A stretch of 15,005 bases of DNA from Thalassiosira profunda (Eukaryota > Bacillariophyta > Thalassiosirophyceae > Thalassiosirales > Thalassiosiraceae), in assembly GCA_036939355.1 (NCBI GenBank), contig JALLAP010000729.1, forward strand, positions 1 through 15,005, read 5' to 3'. The translations under genes were made by a program, and so were the position numbers. This document shows, piece by piece, positions 1 through 7,781 of the stretch (positions are counted from its first letter, which is position 1; each line of letters starts with the position of its first letter). The notes beneath the pieces were generated by a model that searched no databases, was not told the origin of the DNA, and worked only from the letters and a program-made list of their open reading frames with translations.

Positions 1-740
1 CTCGTCTTCGTCTTGATCACCTCGTCAATGATCCCGTAATCCAGCGCTTCATAGGGCGTCATGAAGAAATCCCGGTCCGTGTCCTCCTCGATCTTCTCCA
101 CCGGCTGATCGCAATACTGGGCAATGTACTTGTTCAAACACGCCTTCACGAACAGAATTTCCTTCGCCTGGATTTCAATGTCGGCGGCCTGGCCCTGCGC
201 GCCCCCCAGGGGTTGGTGGATCATGATGCGGGAGTTGGGGAGGGACTTGCGCTTCCCGGGCGCACCCGCGCCGAGGAGGAAGGCCCCCATCGACGCGGCC
301 ATGCCGAAGCACACGGTCTGAACGTCGCACGGAATGAATTGCATGGTGTCGTAAATGGCGAGGCCGGCGCTCACGCTGCCCCCGGGAGAGTTGATGTACA
401 GCGTGATGTCCTTCTCGGGATCCTCGTTGGCCAGATACAGCAATTGCGCCACCAGCACATTTGCAACTTCGTCATTGACGTCCGTCCCCAAGAGGAGGAT
501 GCGGTCCTTCAGCAAGCGGGACACGACGTCGAGCTGTCCCCCCGCGCCCTCGACGGTGGGGACGAGCGGCGGCGCTTTGGGGGGCTTGGCGGGCGCCGGC
601 TTCTCCGGGTCGGGCTCGTTGGGATCCTCCGGCATGCGAATGGTCGACGCGGCGAGGTAAGAGGCAGTCGGTCGGACGGCCGGCGGGGCCACAAAGGCCC
701 CCGCCGTCGCGGCGAGGAGGGATAGGAGGATGCACCGCAT
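1..740 (-). CDS. clpP: Plastid-targeted ClpP protease subunit, C-terminus beyond the window
   Basis: Serine peptidase subunit of the Clp protease, a barrel that degrades proteins unfolded by a ClpC/ClpX-type ATPase; predicted to act in the plastid stroma. 246 codons are visible from an ATG whose complement is at 738-740. Residues 1-15 are a hydrophobic signal peptide followed by Phe16 in GAFVAPP, the secondary-plastid targeting motif. A Pro/Ala-rich transit-like stretch runs to about residue 65. The catalytic triad of the family is complete: Ser150 in GMAASMGA, His175 in MIHQP and Asp224 in TDRDFF. The oligomer/oxyanion segment NSPGGSV lies at 118-123. The reading frame is open to the window edge, so only the last few residues are missing. 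It shares a 371-bp divergent intergenic region with the PDZ-LysM gene. The family is seen directly from motifs; the plastid location is inferred from the presequence. Confidence 0.95.
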   Translation of the reverse strand, partial: MRCILLSLLAATAGAFVAPPAVRPTASYLAASTIRMPEDPNEPDPEKPAPAKPPKAPPLVPTVEGAGGQLDVVSRLLKDRILLLGTDVNDEVANVLVAQLLYLANEDPEKDITLYINSPGGSVSAGLAIYDTMQFIPCDVQTVCFGMAASMGAFLLGAGAPGKRKSLPNSRIMIHQPLGGAQGQAADIEIQAKEILFVKACLNKYIAQYCDQPVEKIEEDTDRDFFMTPYEALDYGIIDEVIKTKT

Positions 741-1111
741 GGTCGATGAATTATTCGCTACAAATTCGCTCGACGCAAAAATCGGGAGCTCTGACTCTTT
801 TATGAGGCTCCGCGTGGAAGTACATGTGACATTAGTACCGAGGGTCAAAATGTCGTATCATTGTACTGATTCCAGAGCGTAGAAATTTACCATGCCATCA
901 ATTCCGCCAGTCCGCCAAAAAAAAATGGCAAGTGTCAAAGAACAAAAGCATCGACGACCACGCAGCCCCTATGTACGCGAGAGGTTGAGCCCCCCATGCC
1001 CTGCATCGGTGCCGCTGAATTGCCAATGAAGTCGTAGGGAGGCTTGGCTCACAATTCACACCACACACATATCCGCCTCGCTTGCATTGCAAAAAGATAC
1101 CTCCCGCTACG
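741..1111. promoter_or_regulatory. Divergent intergenic region between clpP and the PDZ-LysM gene
   Basis: These 371 bases separate two start codons pointing away from each other, so they must hold both promoters and both 5' leaders. The middle (about 750-960) is clearly more AT-rich than the flanking genes. I see no convincing TATA box, repeat or RNA gene. The short ORFs here lack protein-like composition. Confidence 0.6.
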
Positions 1112-2569
1112 ATGGCCGAGGGCATCCGCGGCCGGTTCGCATCGTGGACCGAGCGCGTCGCCAAGGAGATCACCCCGGGCGGCGTCTACGGCGTGGGCGT
1201 CAACCTCACCATCGTCCAGCCCGCCCCGGGGTCGTCCTCGAAGTCTTCCAAAAAGCCCGTCTACAATCGGATCGGCGTCGACTCGGTGCACCCCGACGGA
1301 CCCGCCGGCAAGGCCGGCCTCCAAAAGGGCGACGTCGTCCTCGAGGTCGACGGCCGGAACTTTGGGAGGGGCGACCGGCCCTACCTTCCCGACGATGTGG
1401 CGAGCGCCATCCGCGGCCCGGAGGGGACCGACGTGAAAGTGGTGGTCGAGCGCAAGGGCGAGCGGGTGGAGTTGACGATGACGCGGGAGCCCATCGCCGT
1501 CACGCCTCCGGTCAGTCCGCTAAGGAAGATGCTGCAGAAGCCGGAGAGGCCCCCGATTGCCCCCCAAAAGGAGGAGACACAGTCGAAGAAGAAGGGGCAG
1601 GAAAGTCAGAATGAAGTGGAGGGGAAGCCTGAGAAGGTTGATGGAAGCGGCAAAAAGAAGAAGGCTGACACATCTTGTGAGCGTCAGACCAAGAAGAAGG
1701 ATCACGGCACCAAAACAAAAACGAAGAAGGAGGACGAACAAATCAACAAAGAACTGGAGTCTTTGACGTTCGAAGAGGAGGAACACAAGGAGAAAGATTT
1801 GGCTTCCTCGCGGGAGGACGCGGATCAATTTGATGCCGAGGTGCCCGTCCACCGGGGACGCCTCCTCACAGGCGATGATATCTCCGAGGAAAAGAGCAAC
1901 GCGGACGAGGTATCCAGCGTCATGAACAGCGTGGGCAGCGACTCCCAGTGGGAGCTCATTTCAGAACGATCCGGCTCGGCCATCCTCCTTTCGTTGAATG
2001 GGTCAATCTCCGGTTGCGGCTCGTTCCGCAGCGTGTCGCCCTCGGTGCTCAAGAACAAATTCGTATTGACCGAGTCGACGGGCGATGCCTACATTGAGCA
2101 CGTGGTGCTACCCACCGACACCCTCCAGGGACTGTGCCTGGCGTACAAAACGTCCGTCACAAAGCTGCGAATGGCGAACGGTTTCTCCGGAAACACCCTC
2201 CAGATGGCGCCCAAGAAGCTGCGAATACCAAATGATAAGGCGCCTAAGGGAATGATGGTTCGGACGCAGGACAAAACTTCCACAGAATACAAGCTGTACG
2301 CATTCGTGGCCGAGATGCCCGAGATGGAAATGGTCGAGGCCAAGGCTTATCTGGACCTGAGCAACTGGGACCTCGAGGAGGCGCTGCGGTCGGCGCGGGA
2401 GGACGAGGGGTGGAACCTGAAGGGCGGCGGGGGGTTCGACGTGGGGCCGATACCGCCGTCGGTGGGGGCGGTGGCGAAGCCGAAGGCACTCACGGCGAGG
2501 GACATTTACTACGCCCCGCCCGCTTTCGAGGGCGATGGATTTGAGCTGAAGGACATCAAACGTGGCTAG
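1112..2569 (+). CDS. PDZ, LysM and UBA-like multidomain protein
   Basis: 485-residue intracellular protein with no signal peptide or membrane segment; function unknown. Start chosen at ATG 1112 (MAEGIRG); an in-frame ATG ten codons upstream (1082) is possible but less likely. Residues about 25-128 form a PDZ fold: the GVGVNL carboxylate-binding loop, then PAGKAGLQKGDVVLEVDG and a C-terminal strand ending TMTREPI, most like PDZ domains of the CtpA/HtrA kind. Residues about 145-260 are Lys/Glu/Ser-rich and probably disordered. Residues about 326-375 match the eukaryotic cytosolic LysM type (EHVVLPTDTLQGLCLAYKTS, then LRIPND). Residues about 406-436 (AYLDLSNWDLEEALRSARED) look like a UBA helix bundle. 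The C-terminus ends GFELKDIKRG. Domain calls come from motif reading; the LysM and PDZ calls are firm, the UBA-like one is weaker. It converges on the FG-GAP gene with a 144-bp gap. Confidence 0.85.
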   Translation: MAEGIRGRFASWTERVAKEITPGGVYGVGVNLTIVQPAPGSSSKSSKKPVYNRIGVDSVHPDGPAGKAGLQKGDVVLEVDGRNFGRGDRPYLPDDVASAIRGPEGTDVKVVVERKGERVELTMTREPIAVTPPVSPLRKMLQKPERPPIAPQKEETQSKKKGQESQNEVEGKPEKVDGSGKKKKADTSCERQTKKKDHGTKTKTKKEDEQINKELESLTFEEEEHKEKDLASSREDADQFDAEVPVHRGRLLTGDDISEEKSNADEVSSVMNSVGSDSQWELISERSGSAILLSLNGSISGCGSFRSVSPSVLKNKFVLTESTGDAYIEHVVLPTDTLQGLCLAYKTSVTKLRMANGFSGNTLQMAPKKLRIPNDKAPKGMMVRTQDKTSTEYKLYAFVAEMPEMEMVEAKAYLDLSNWDLEEALRSAREDEGWNLKGGGGFDVGPIPPSVGAVAKPKALTARDIYYAPPAFEGDGFELKDIKRG

Positions 2570-2713
2570 GCAGACCTGAGAAGAAGTGTGCATTGATGTT
2601 GTATGGTGCTATTGTTTTGTGTACAGTATTGAAGCGATAAATGAAGCCGGTGGCGTAAAGTAATACCTATGTCAACTGAACTAGAGCAAAACGTCAGGCC
2701 AGAGCTACTGACC

Positions 2714-4687
2714 TCAAAACGCATATGCACTGTAAGCAGATCCGACAAGAGCAGTGCCGTTGTGAATGGCAACACTGCGACCCCAAAATTCGTCAACTGT
2801 ATCCGGGGGAAAGATTTTTGATTGATGCGACCATTCATTCTGGTCCTGGGCAAACACATAAGCTGACCCGCAGCCATTCTCGCCATGCGCACCGACGAGG
2901 ATCTGAGAGCCATGAATTGCAACGGCGCTCCCAAAGTAGTCGTATTCTTCTGCATCCGGGGCCAGGAGTTTTGCCTGGTGCTGCCATTCAGATCCATTTC
3001 GGACAAACACGTGGGCTGCTCCACTATAATCTCCGCCGTCAACGTCCAAATGCGACCCTAAGACAATGGTGTCTCCATAGATCCCCACACTCTCCCCAAA
3101 CTGGTCACCGGTGACCCCATCTGGAGACACCAGCTTTGCCTGGTGCTGCCAGTCAACCCCAGTTCGGACAAATACGTGAGCGGAACCTGACGGAGTCCTC
3201 GTAAAACCCCACTCCGTAGCCTCTATTGTCACCGTTCCATGCGCACCTACAATGATGTAGTCGTTGTATATCGCCACGCTGTGCCCGAAATAGTCCAAGG
3301 GCTGCCCATCGGGTTCTAGGAGCTGTGCTTGATAACTCCAATTCTCTCCGCTCCGGATAAAAACATGGGCAGATCCACTCTCAAATCCATTGTCGCTATC
3401 TCCATGCGCACCCACCACCACATAGTCTCCATGAACTCCCACGCTTTGGCCAAACCACTCGTTAGCGTCTCCATCGGGCGCAACCAGTCTTGCCTGATAG
3501 GTCCAATCAGCTCCAGTTCGGACAAACACATGCGCTGATCCTCTGCCGCCATCGTTGTATATCGAACTGACAATGACTGTATCGCCATCAATGTCCACGC
3601 TGAGTCCAAACTGATCCCAATCAGCCCCGTCCGGATCCTCCAGCTTAGCCTGCTGCAACCAGTTATCCTTTCCATCCTTCACAAACACAAAGGCCACCCC
3701 TTGTCCGTTACCATTGGCTGGCGCGCCCACCACCGCAGTATCTCCGTACACTGCCACGTTTTCGTTGACCCACTCAGAGAGGTAAATGAATTCTTCATCG
3801 GGAACCAGCTCCACGCCCAAAGACTGTATTGAAGTCGTTGGGCTGAAAGATGTCGTTGGTGAATATGTCGTTGGTTGATATGTGACAAATTCAGGGGCCA
3901 CAAGTACTGGAATCGGGGGCGCCGACGGGGCAGCTTGTGGAGAAACTTCCGTCGGAGAGCTCTCCGACACATCCTCGCCCTGCGAGGACAGGGTCGTCCC
4001 CAGGACCGCCGCCAAGGCTATGATTGCCAGAAGCGATGCTGTCAGGGCCAACAGGATGCCTTTTTGGTGCTTCCTCCACCAAGGGAGCTCCTCATTTTCC
4101 TCGATGCGGACGGCCACCGCGTCGATCACCGGATCCGGCTCGTCGGTAACCAAAGTGGCCGTCAACAGCGGCGCGCTGGGCTCCCTGGGCATCATCGACG
4201 GCGGCGGGGGCCTCGTTGCAGCTGCACTCCCCGGTAGGTTGACGGTCGACGGATTCTCCCGTCTATGGCTCGGAGCGGAACGGATGTCATCCCAGCCGCG
4301 AGCTTCGCTGCTCTCGATCTCCTCGTCTGGGGGGAGGTGGATCGAATCATCATCCTCTCTGCTCGATTGCAGTTTATCGCGCAGCCGCTCGTCAAAAGTG
4401 CCCCGGGTGCCCGAGCTCCCTCCTTTCGTCCCCGTTGTGTCTGATTCGACGGACGGTTTGGGCGCGATGCTCCCTCCTTTCATCGCAATTTTCTTATCCA
4501 GGGCGTCGGGAGCCGAGGCGATCGTCCCCGGACCGAACCCGGGGCCTTCGCCCTCCTCATCTTGCATCAGCTCCACCTTCCCTTTTCTCTTGCTCTTGGC
4601 GTCGGAATCCTCGCTCATCGCCGCGACTTGCGCCGGCGGCAGCGGCGCGTCGTCATCTCCCGCCAGCTCCACCCGCGCGTCGTCCAT
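2714..4687 (-). CDS. FG-GAP repeat single-pass type II membrane protein
   Basis: 657-residue protein with a long acidic/Ser-rich N-terminal tail (about 1-205), a basic WWRKHQKG boundary, one membrane helix at about 210-231 and an extracytosolic C-terminal half. From about residue 309 there are seven tandem blades of roughly 50-60 residues with the pattern W..QA.L..PDG....FG.SV.I.GD.I.VGA......GSA.VFVR, as in FG-GAP/integrin-alpha-like beta-propellers; similar proteins are common in stramenopile algae. The last blade is short and ends SAYAF. The start is ATG 4687: the frame is open upstream to 4750, but the only upstream initiator there is GTG, which a nuclear gene would not use. The gene is intronless. 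A surface or endomembrane adhesion role is inferred from the fold only. It is transcribed divergently from the ENTH gene. Confidence 0.87.
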   Translation of the reverse strand: MDDARVELAGDDDAPLPPAQVAAMSEDSDAKSKRKGKVELMQDEEGEGPGFGPGTIASAPDALDKKIAMKGGSIAPKPSVESDTTGTKGGSSGTRGTFDERLRDKLQSSREDDDSIHLPPDEEIESSEARGWDDIRSAPSHRRENPSTVNLPGSAAATRPPPPSMMPREPSAPLLTATLVTDEPDPVIDAVAVRIEENEELPWWRKHQKGILLALTASLLAIIALAAVLGTTLSSQGEDVSESSPTEVSPQAAPSAPPIPVLVAPEFVTYQPTTYSPTTSFSPTTSIQSLGVELVPDEEFIYLSEWVNENVAVYGDTAVVGAPANGNGQGVAFVFVKDGKDNWLQQAKLEDPDGADWDQFGLSVDIDGDTVIVSSIYNDGGRGSAHVFVRTGADWTYQARLVAPDGDANEWFGQSVGVHGDYVVVGAHGDSDNGFESGSAHVFIRSGENWSYQAQLLEPDGQPLDYFGHSVAIYNDYIIVGAHGTVTIEATEWGFTRTPSGSAHVFVRTGVDWQHQAKLVSPDGVTGDQFGESVGIYGDTIVLGSHLDVDGGDYSGAAHVFVRNGSEWQHQAKLLAPDAEEYDYFGSAVAIHGSQILVGAHGENGCGSAYVFAQDQNEWSHQSKIFPPDTVDEFWGRSVAIHNGTALVGSAYSAYAF

Positions 4688-4829
4688 TGTTCCGGCGGTA
4701 GTGGATAGTGAGAGCGCTGCGCTCACATCATCTTGTGGTGCATTTTGCACACTGCAAAACTGCCCCCGGCCTCAGGTAAGTACGTACCTACCTAGATTTA
4801 CGTCGTACAATAGAGTCCAATTTGCGCAA

Positions 4830-4837
4830 CCCACCCC
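4830..4837 (+). repeat. Left target-site duplication CCCACCCC
   Basis: This 8-base direct repeat immediately abuts the left inverted terminus and is identical to 5026-5033, which abuts the right terminus. Confidence 0.7.
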
Positions 4838-5025
4838 TAGGCTTCTGGGTTTAGTGGGGGGATTTCGTGCCGTAGGCGGGGGTTCCCCACGTGGGCCCCA
4901 CCTCCTAACAAACGGCACTAGCTTTGAATCTGCCCCAGCGGGGCTCTGTGTTAGGGGAAGCTAGTGGGGCCTCCCCACGTGCCGTCGGAGGGGGCCCCCG
5001 CTCCCCCACTAAACCCAGAAGCCTA
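4838..5025. mobile_element. 188-bp MITE-like element, perfect 23-bp TIRs, 8-bp TSD
   Basis: The left end (4838-4860, beginning TAGGCTTCTGGG) is the exact reverse complement of the right end (5003-5025, ending CCCAGAAGCCTA). The element is flanked by an identical 8-bp direct repeat CCCACCCC at 4830-4837 and 5026-5033, as expected of a target-site duplication. Inside are further inverted repeats: CCTAACA/TGTTAGG (4904-4910, 4949-4955) and CACTAGCTT/AAGCTAGTG (4916-4924, 4958-4966), plus two CACGTG palindromes (4888-4893, 4976-4981). There is no room for a transposase, so it would be non-autonomous. Eight-base duplications are typical of the hAT superfamily, and the TAGGC terminus partly fits the hAT end pattern; the superfamily assignment is inference. 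The C-rich flanks slightly weaken the duplication evidence. Confidence 0.85.
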
Positions 5026-5033
5026 CCCACCCC
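5026..5033 (+). repeat. Right target-site duplication CCCACCCC
   Basis: This copy of the 8-base flank matches 4830-4837 exactly. It merges into a longer C run on its right. Confidence 0.7.
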
Positions 5034-5268
5034 CCTTTGCACAAACGTCGTGTCGTTGTCGACCTTGTGGACCCGTCCATCGCGACGGAAGGAGCGGGGG
5101 CAGCGGGGCTGCTGTTGACCGTGTGGGACGGCTGCCGTTTTTTGCTGCGGGGGCGGAGGCCTCGGTCCATATTCTCTGTTGATCAGACTTCCTAAGACGA
5201 GGCACTACCCACAGGGCTGGTATTGAGGCTGATTGGTTGCTTAGCTGCGAGCCCCTCTCACCCAAAAT

Positions 5269-7596
5269 ATGTTCACCAACCCCAACGTCGCCGGGGCCGC
5301 CAACGCCCTGTCCCTGAACAATGCGCTGAACGTCTTCCCCGCCACGTGCGGGCCGCAAAATGCCCAGGCCAAATTGCAGCGGCTCCTCAACGTCACCACC
5401 GCGCGGGGCGCCACCGAGATCCAATCCACTTTGGCCCGCTCGCTGTACGACGATGCGGTGGAGTACATGAGCACCCTGGACATGAACCGGGCGGCGAGCT
5501 ACACCTTCGGCCACAAAAATTCCTACGGGCTGGATGGGACCGTGACGAACGGGGTGGGGGGAGGGACGCACGGGGAGAGCCTTGCGGGGGAGCTGTGGGA
5601 ACTGCTCTTGGATGCGACGCTCTGCAGATTTGTGCAGCACTCGGTGCTGGCGTTGTCCAAAACGTTGCATCTGATCCGGCACGTTTTGTTGCACGGAAGC
5701 GAGGGATGCGTCACCGACGTTAATTTGTTGTACAGAATAGAGAACGCACTGGTGCCATTGAGTAATCTCAATACGGCCCTGGTGGAGCAGAAAATGGTGG
5801 AGCAAATACTCAACAACGATGGAAAGGCGAGCGGGGTGGACAACGATGTGGTGTTGAATATGGAAGGGATCGGACAGCAGTTGTCGCAGTTTGGCACAAA
5901 AGCGTCTGCGGCCATGCTCAAGATGCGGGGGGGATCTGTGGACAAGGGCTACCCAGTGAGGGAGGCGGCCGCCAAGCTGTACGAGGTTGTCATGGACAGG
6001 AATCGGCTGATGCAGCTGAGGAACCAGCAACAGAGTGGAAATCAATTTGCCCAGCAGTCGCTGGTGCCAATCGGGAGTGCCAAGCAGGTGGGATACATCA
6101 CGGACGACGCGCGGTTGCGATTGCTTCAACAGAAGATGGCCGCGGAGGAGAGGGAATTGAAGCAGAAGGAGTGGCAAGAGCAGCAGAGGATGAAGCAGAC
6201 GCGCTCGAACCTGGCTGGGGCGAGCGCCCACGACGGCTTTGGTGGAGGATACGCCGCCTCGGGGGGAGGGACAGTCGTAGGCGCGGCCAACAGCTTGGAA
6301 GATATGATAAAGTCTGCGAAATACGAGCTCGAGCAGCACAAGAACAAGCGAAAGAATGCGATCTCCTCGATGAAGAAGGGATATTGCGACGATCCGTCCG
6401 CGCGAGCGAGGCAGCTCCAGGAATTGGAGCAGAGACATGCGGAGACCGATCCAGTGTTCTTGAAGAAGGAGAAGGCGCTGCAGGAGGCGCTGGACTATCT
6501 GGAGGAGATGAAACGGGAACAGCAGGAGAAGGTTGGGGATTTGCTCGAGGGTGACCTCCTGGGAGATGCATCGGGGGGAATTGCGCCCACTGACGGGGCA
6601 GGTGGAAGCAGCGGGGCAGACTTGTTGGGATTCGATAACAACCCAACCGATGTATTTGGAGGGGCCAGCACACCAGCAAACAACGTGGTTGGAGGCACTG
6701 ATGACCTCTTGGGTTTTGGAGGCATGTCGTATGTTGGGAATGACGCAGCACCTGCAGGAGAAATCTTCTCGGCGCCCCAGCCTAGCTTTGCCCGTTCATC
6801 GGTTCCAGCAAACAACGTACAGAGCAACACCAACCCACCTGGCATGCGCCCGAGTTTGGTGACCGGCATGGGAGGACCCACGCAACAACCACCCCCAATT
6901 GAGGCCCCGCAGCCGCCTCTTGACGAAGAGGCAGAAGCGGAACAATCGCGCAAGATGCAGATGGCTGCTGGATTGTTCGCTGGTGTGGTTTCCAGCGAGC
7001 AGTCGGCGCCGCAAAAGAAGCCTATTATGCAGAGTGGAGCTGCCTCGAACACTTCGGCGCTGGACGACCTGCTTTCAGTATCCGGCGCTGCATTGGCTCC
7101 ACCATCAACCGCAGCTCCCAGCTCTGCTTTCAACGCAAGTGATCTGAATTCCCTATCAATGCCACCACCACCAACAGATGAGTATGGAATGGGCCCAATG
7201 GGTGGCGCCACTGGTGTGGGCGTCCCTCAAATGCCAGTTGCGCCTCCACCACCGCCGCCTTCAGGTACCTCATCAATGCCAGCGTCGGATCCATTCGGAA
7301 TGGGGCCAATGGGCGGAAACAGCGGCAATGGCAGCTCGGCCCTGCCTCCTCCGCCACCTATGGCGCCGCCGCCTCCACCGATGGAGCCTCCACCACCTCC
7401 GCCGCCATCAGTGCCGGCGCCTGCAATGGCTCCTCCCAATGCACCAAACAATCCACTTGGCAACAATCCATCCTATGAACAAATGCAGGAGATGATCAAG
7501 CAGCAACAGGCCCAGATGAATCAAATGATGCAAATGATGTCTCAAATGCAGAATCCGAGCGGCAACGGAGCACCTGGTGGATGGCCACCTTCCTGA
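5269..7596 (+). CDS. ENTH/VHS-like clathrin adaptor (epsin-like) with Pro-rich tail
   Basis: 775-residue predicted vesicle-coat adaptor. Residues about 35-250 are helical and carry the ENTH signature: TLHLIRHVLLHGSEGCV at 132-148 and VDKGYPVREAAAKLYEVVMD at 224-243, matching the conserved GSE and DKG..VR..A..L..L..D positions of epsins and tepsins. Coiled-coil stretches follow at about 283-315 and 343-425. The rest is disordered and studded with short coat-binding motifs: DLLEGDLLGD, DLLGF twice, DVFGG and DPFGM, resembling clathrin-box and adaptor-ear ligands. The last 150 residues contain polyproline runs, with a GMGPMGG plus proline-run module present twice, and a Gln/Met-rich end. The start is the first ATG after the leader. 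The stop lies inside the first copy of a 72-bp duplicated block but is not altered by it. Membrane budding is inferred from the family. Confidence 0.72.
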   Translation: MFTNPNVAGAANALSLNNALNVFPATCGPQNAQAKLQRLLNVTTARGATEIQSTLARSLYDDAVEYMSTLDMNRAASYTFGHKNSYGLDGTVTNGVGGGTHGESLAGELWELLLDATLCRFVQHSVLALSKTLHLIRHVLLHGSEGCVTDVNLLYRIENALVPLSNLNTALVEQKMVEQILNNDGKASGVDNDVVLNMEGIGQQLSQFGTKASAAMLKMRGGSVDKGYPVREAAAKLYEVVMDRNRLMQLRNQQQSGNQFAQQSLVPIGSAKQVGYITDDARLRLLQQKMAAEERELKQKEWQEQQRMKQTRSNLAGASAHDGFGGGYAASGGGTVVGAANSLEDMIKSAKYELEQHKNKRKNAISSMKKGYCDDPSARARQLQELEQRHAETDPVFLKKEKALQEALDYLEEMKREQQEKVGDLLEGDLLGDASGGIAPTDGAGGSSGADLLGFDNNPTDVFGGASTPANNVVGGTDDLLGFGGMSYVGNDAAPAGEIFSAPQPSFARSSVPANNVQSNTNPPGMRPSLVTGMGGPTQQPPPIEAPQPPLDEEAEAEQSRKMQMAAGLFAGVVSSEQSAPQKKPIMQSGAASNTSALDDLLSVSGAALAPPSTAAPSSAFNASDLNSLSMPPPPTDEYGMGPMGGATGVGVPQMPVAPPPPPPSGTSSMPASDPFGMGPMGGNSGNGSSALPPPPPMAPPPPPMEPPPPPPPSVPAPAMAPPNAPNNPLGNNPSYEQMQEMIKQQQAQMNQMMQMMSQMQNPSGNGAPGGWPPS

Positions 7597-7712
7597 TGAG
7601 GGTTGCAGGTTTCTGCATAGGCAAAGATGCGATTTTCTTNGAGCACCTGGTGGATGGCCACCTTCCTGATGAGGGTTGCAGGTTTCTGCATAGGCAAAGA
7701 TGCGATTTTCTT
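7568..7712 (+). repeat. Exact 72-bp duplication around a single N (assembly joint)
   Basis: Bases 7568-7639 and 7641-7712 are identical, separated only by the N at 7640. The block covers the last codons and stop of the ENTH gene and the start of its 3' region. The same arrangement with the same block length occurs at 12364-12508, so this is best read as an unmerged contig overlap. The ORFs running through the N on the minus strand have no meaning. Confidence 0.9.
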
Positions 7713-7781
7713 GGAGCAAAGAAAGATATCCGACGCTGAGCTAGCTTTACACAATCATCCAGTTGCGTCAAAATGAGCTCG

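Larger units (their letters stand above)
4688..5268. promoter_or_regulatory. Divergent intergenic region holding a transposon-like insertion
   Basis: These 581 bases separate the ATGs of the FG-GAP gene (-) and the ENTH gene (+). About a third is the terminal-inverted-repeat element at 4838-5025. A textbook splice donor GTAAGT lies at 4776-4781 on the + strand, and an acceptor-like TTGCTTAG ends at 5244, so a 5'-leader intron of the ENTH gene is possible. A run of TACGTACCTACCTAG occurs just after the donor. I see no RNA gene. Confidence 0.55.

Noticed and set aside
2566..3972. Several minus-strand ORFs of 60-160 codons in other frames of the FG-GAP gene
   Set aside because: They show periodicity only because the real gene is repetitive; none has the FG-GAP residues.
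4688..4750. Upstream extension of the FG-GAP frame to 4750
   Set aside because: It would begin at GTG; the first in-frame ATG is 4687, appropriate for a nuclear gene.
3882..4964. 360-codon plus-strand ORF
   Set aside because: Antisense to the FG-GAP gene's N-terminal half; Ser/Ala-rich without any domain, and its end lies in the transposon-like element.
4861..4964. Similar peptide in two ORFs (PRGP-LLTN and PAGLC at both repeat copies)
   Set aside because: The similarity follows from the shared DNA repeat and its inverted structure; there is no sign of a protein-coding constraint.
4838..5025. Introner element (intron-generating transposon known from pelagophytes)
   Set aside because: It lies outside any coding exon and its ends carry no GT or AG in the right place, so an ordinary MITE is the simpler reading.
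5023..6438. 471-codon minus-strand ORF
   Set aside because: Antisense to the ENTH coding region and entering the mobile element. Composition is Leu/Arg/Gln/His-rich with no domain, a mirror of GC-rich codons on the other strand.
6495..7211. 238-codon minus-strand ORF
   Set aside because: Antisense shadow of the ENTH protein's disordered tail.
7408..7771. Minus-strand ORFs crossing the N at 7640
   Set aside because: They read the same 72-bp block twice because of the assembly joint, which explains their internal protein repeat.
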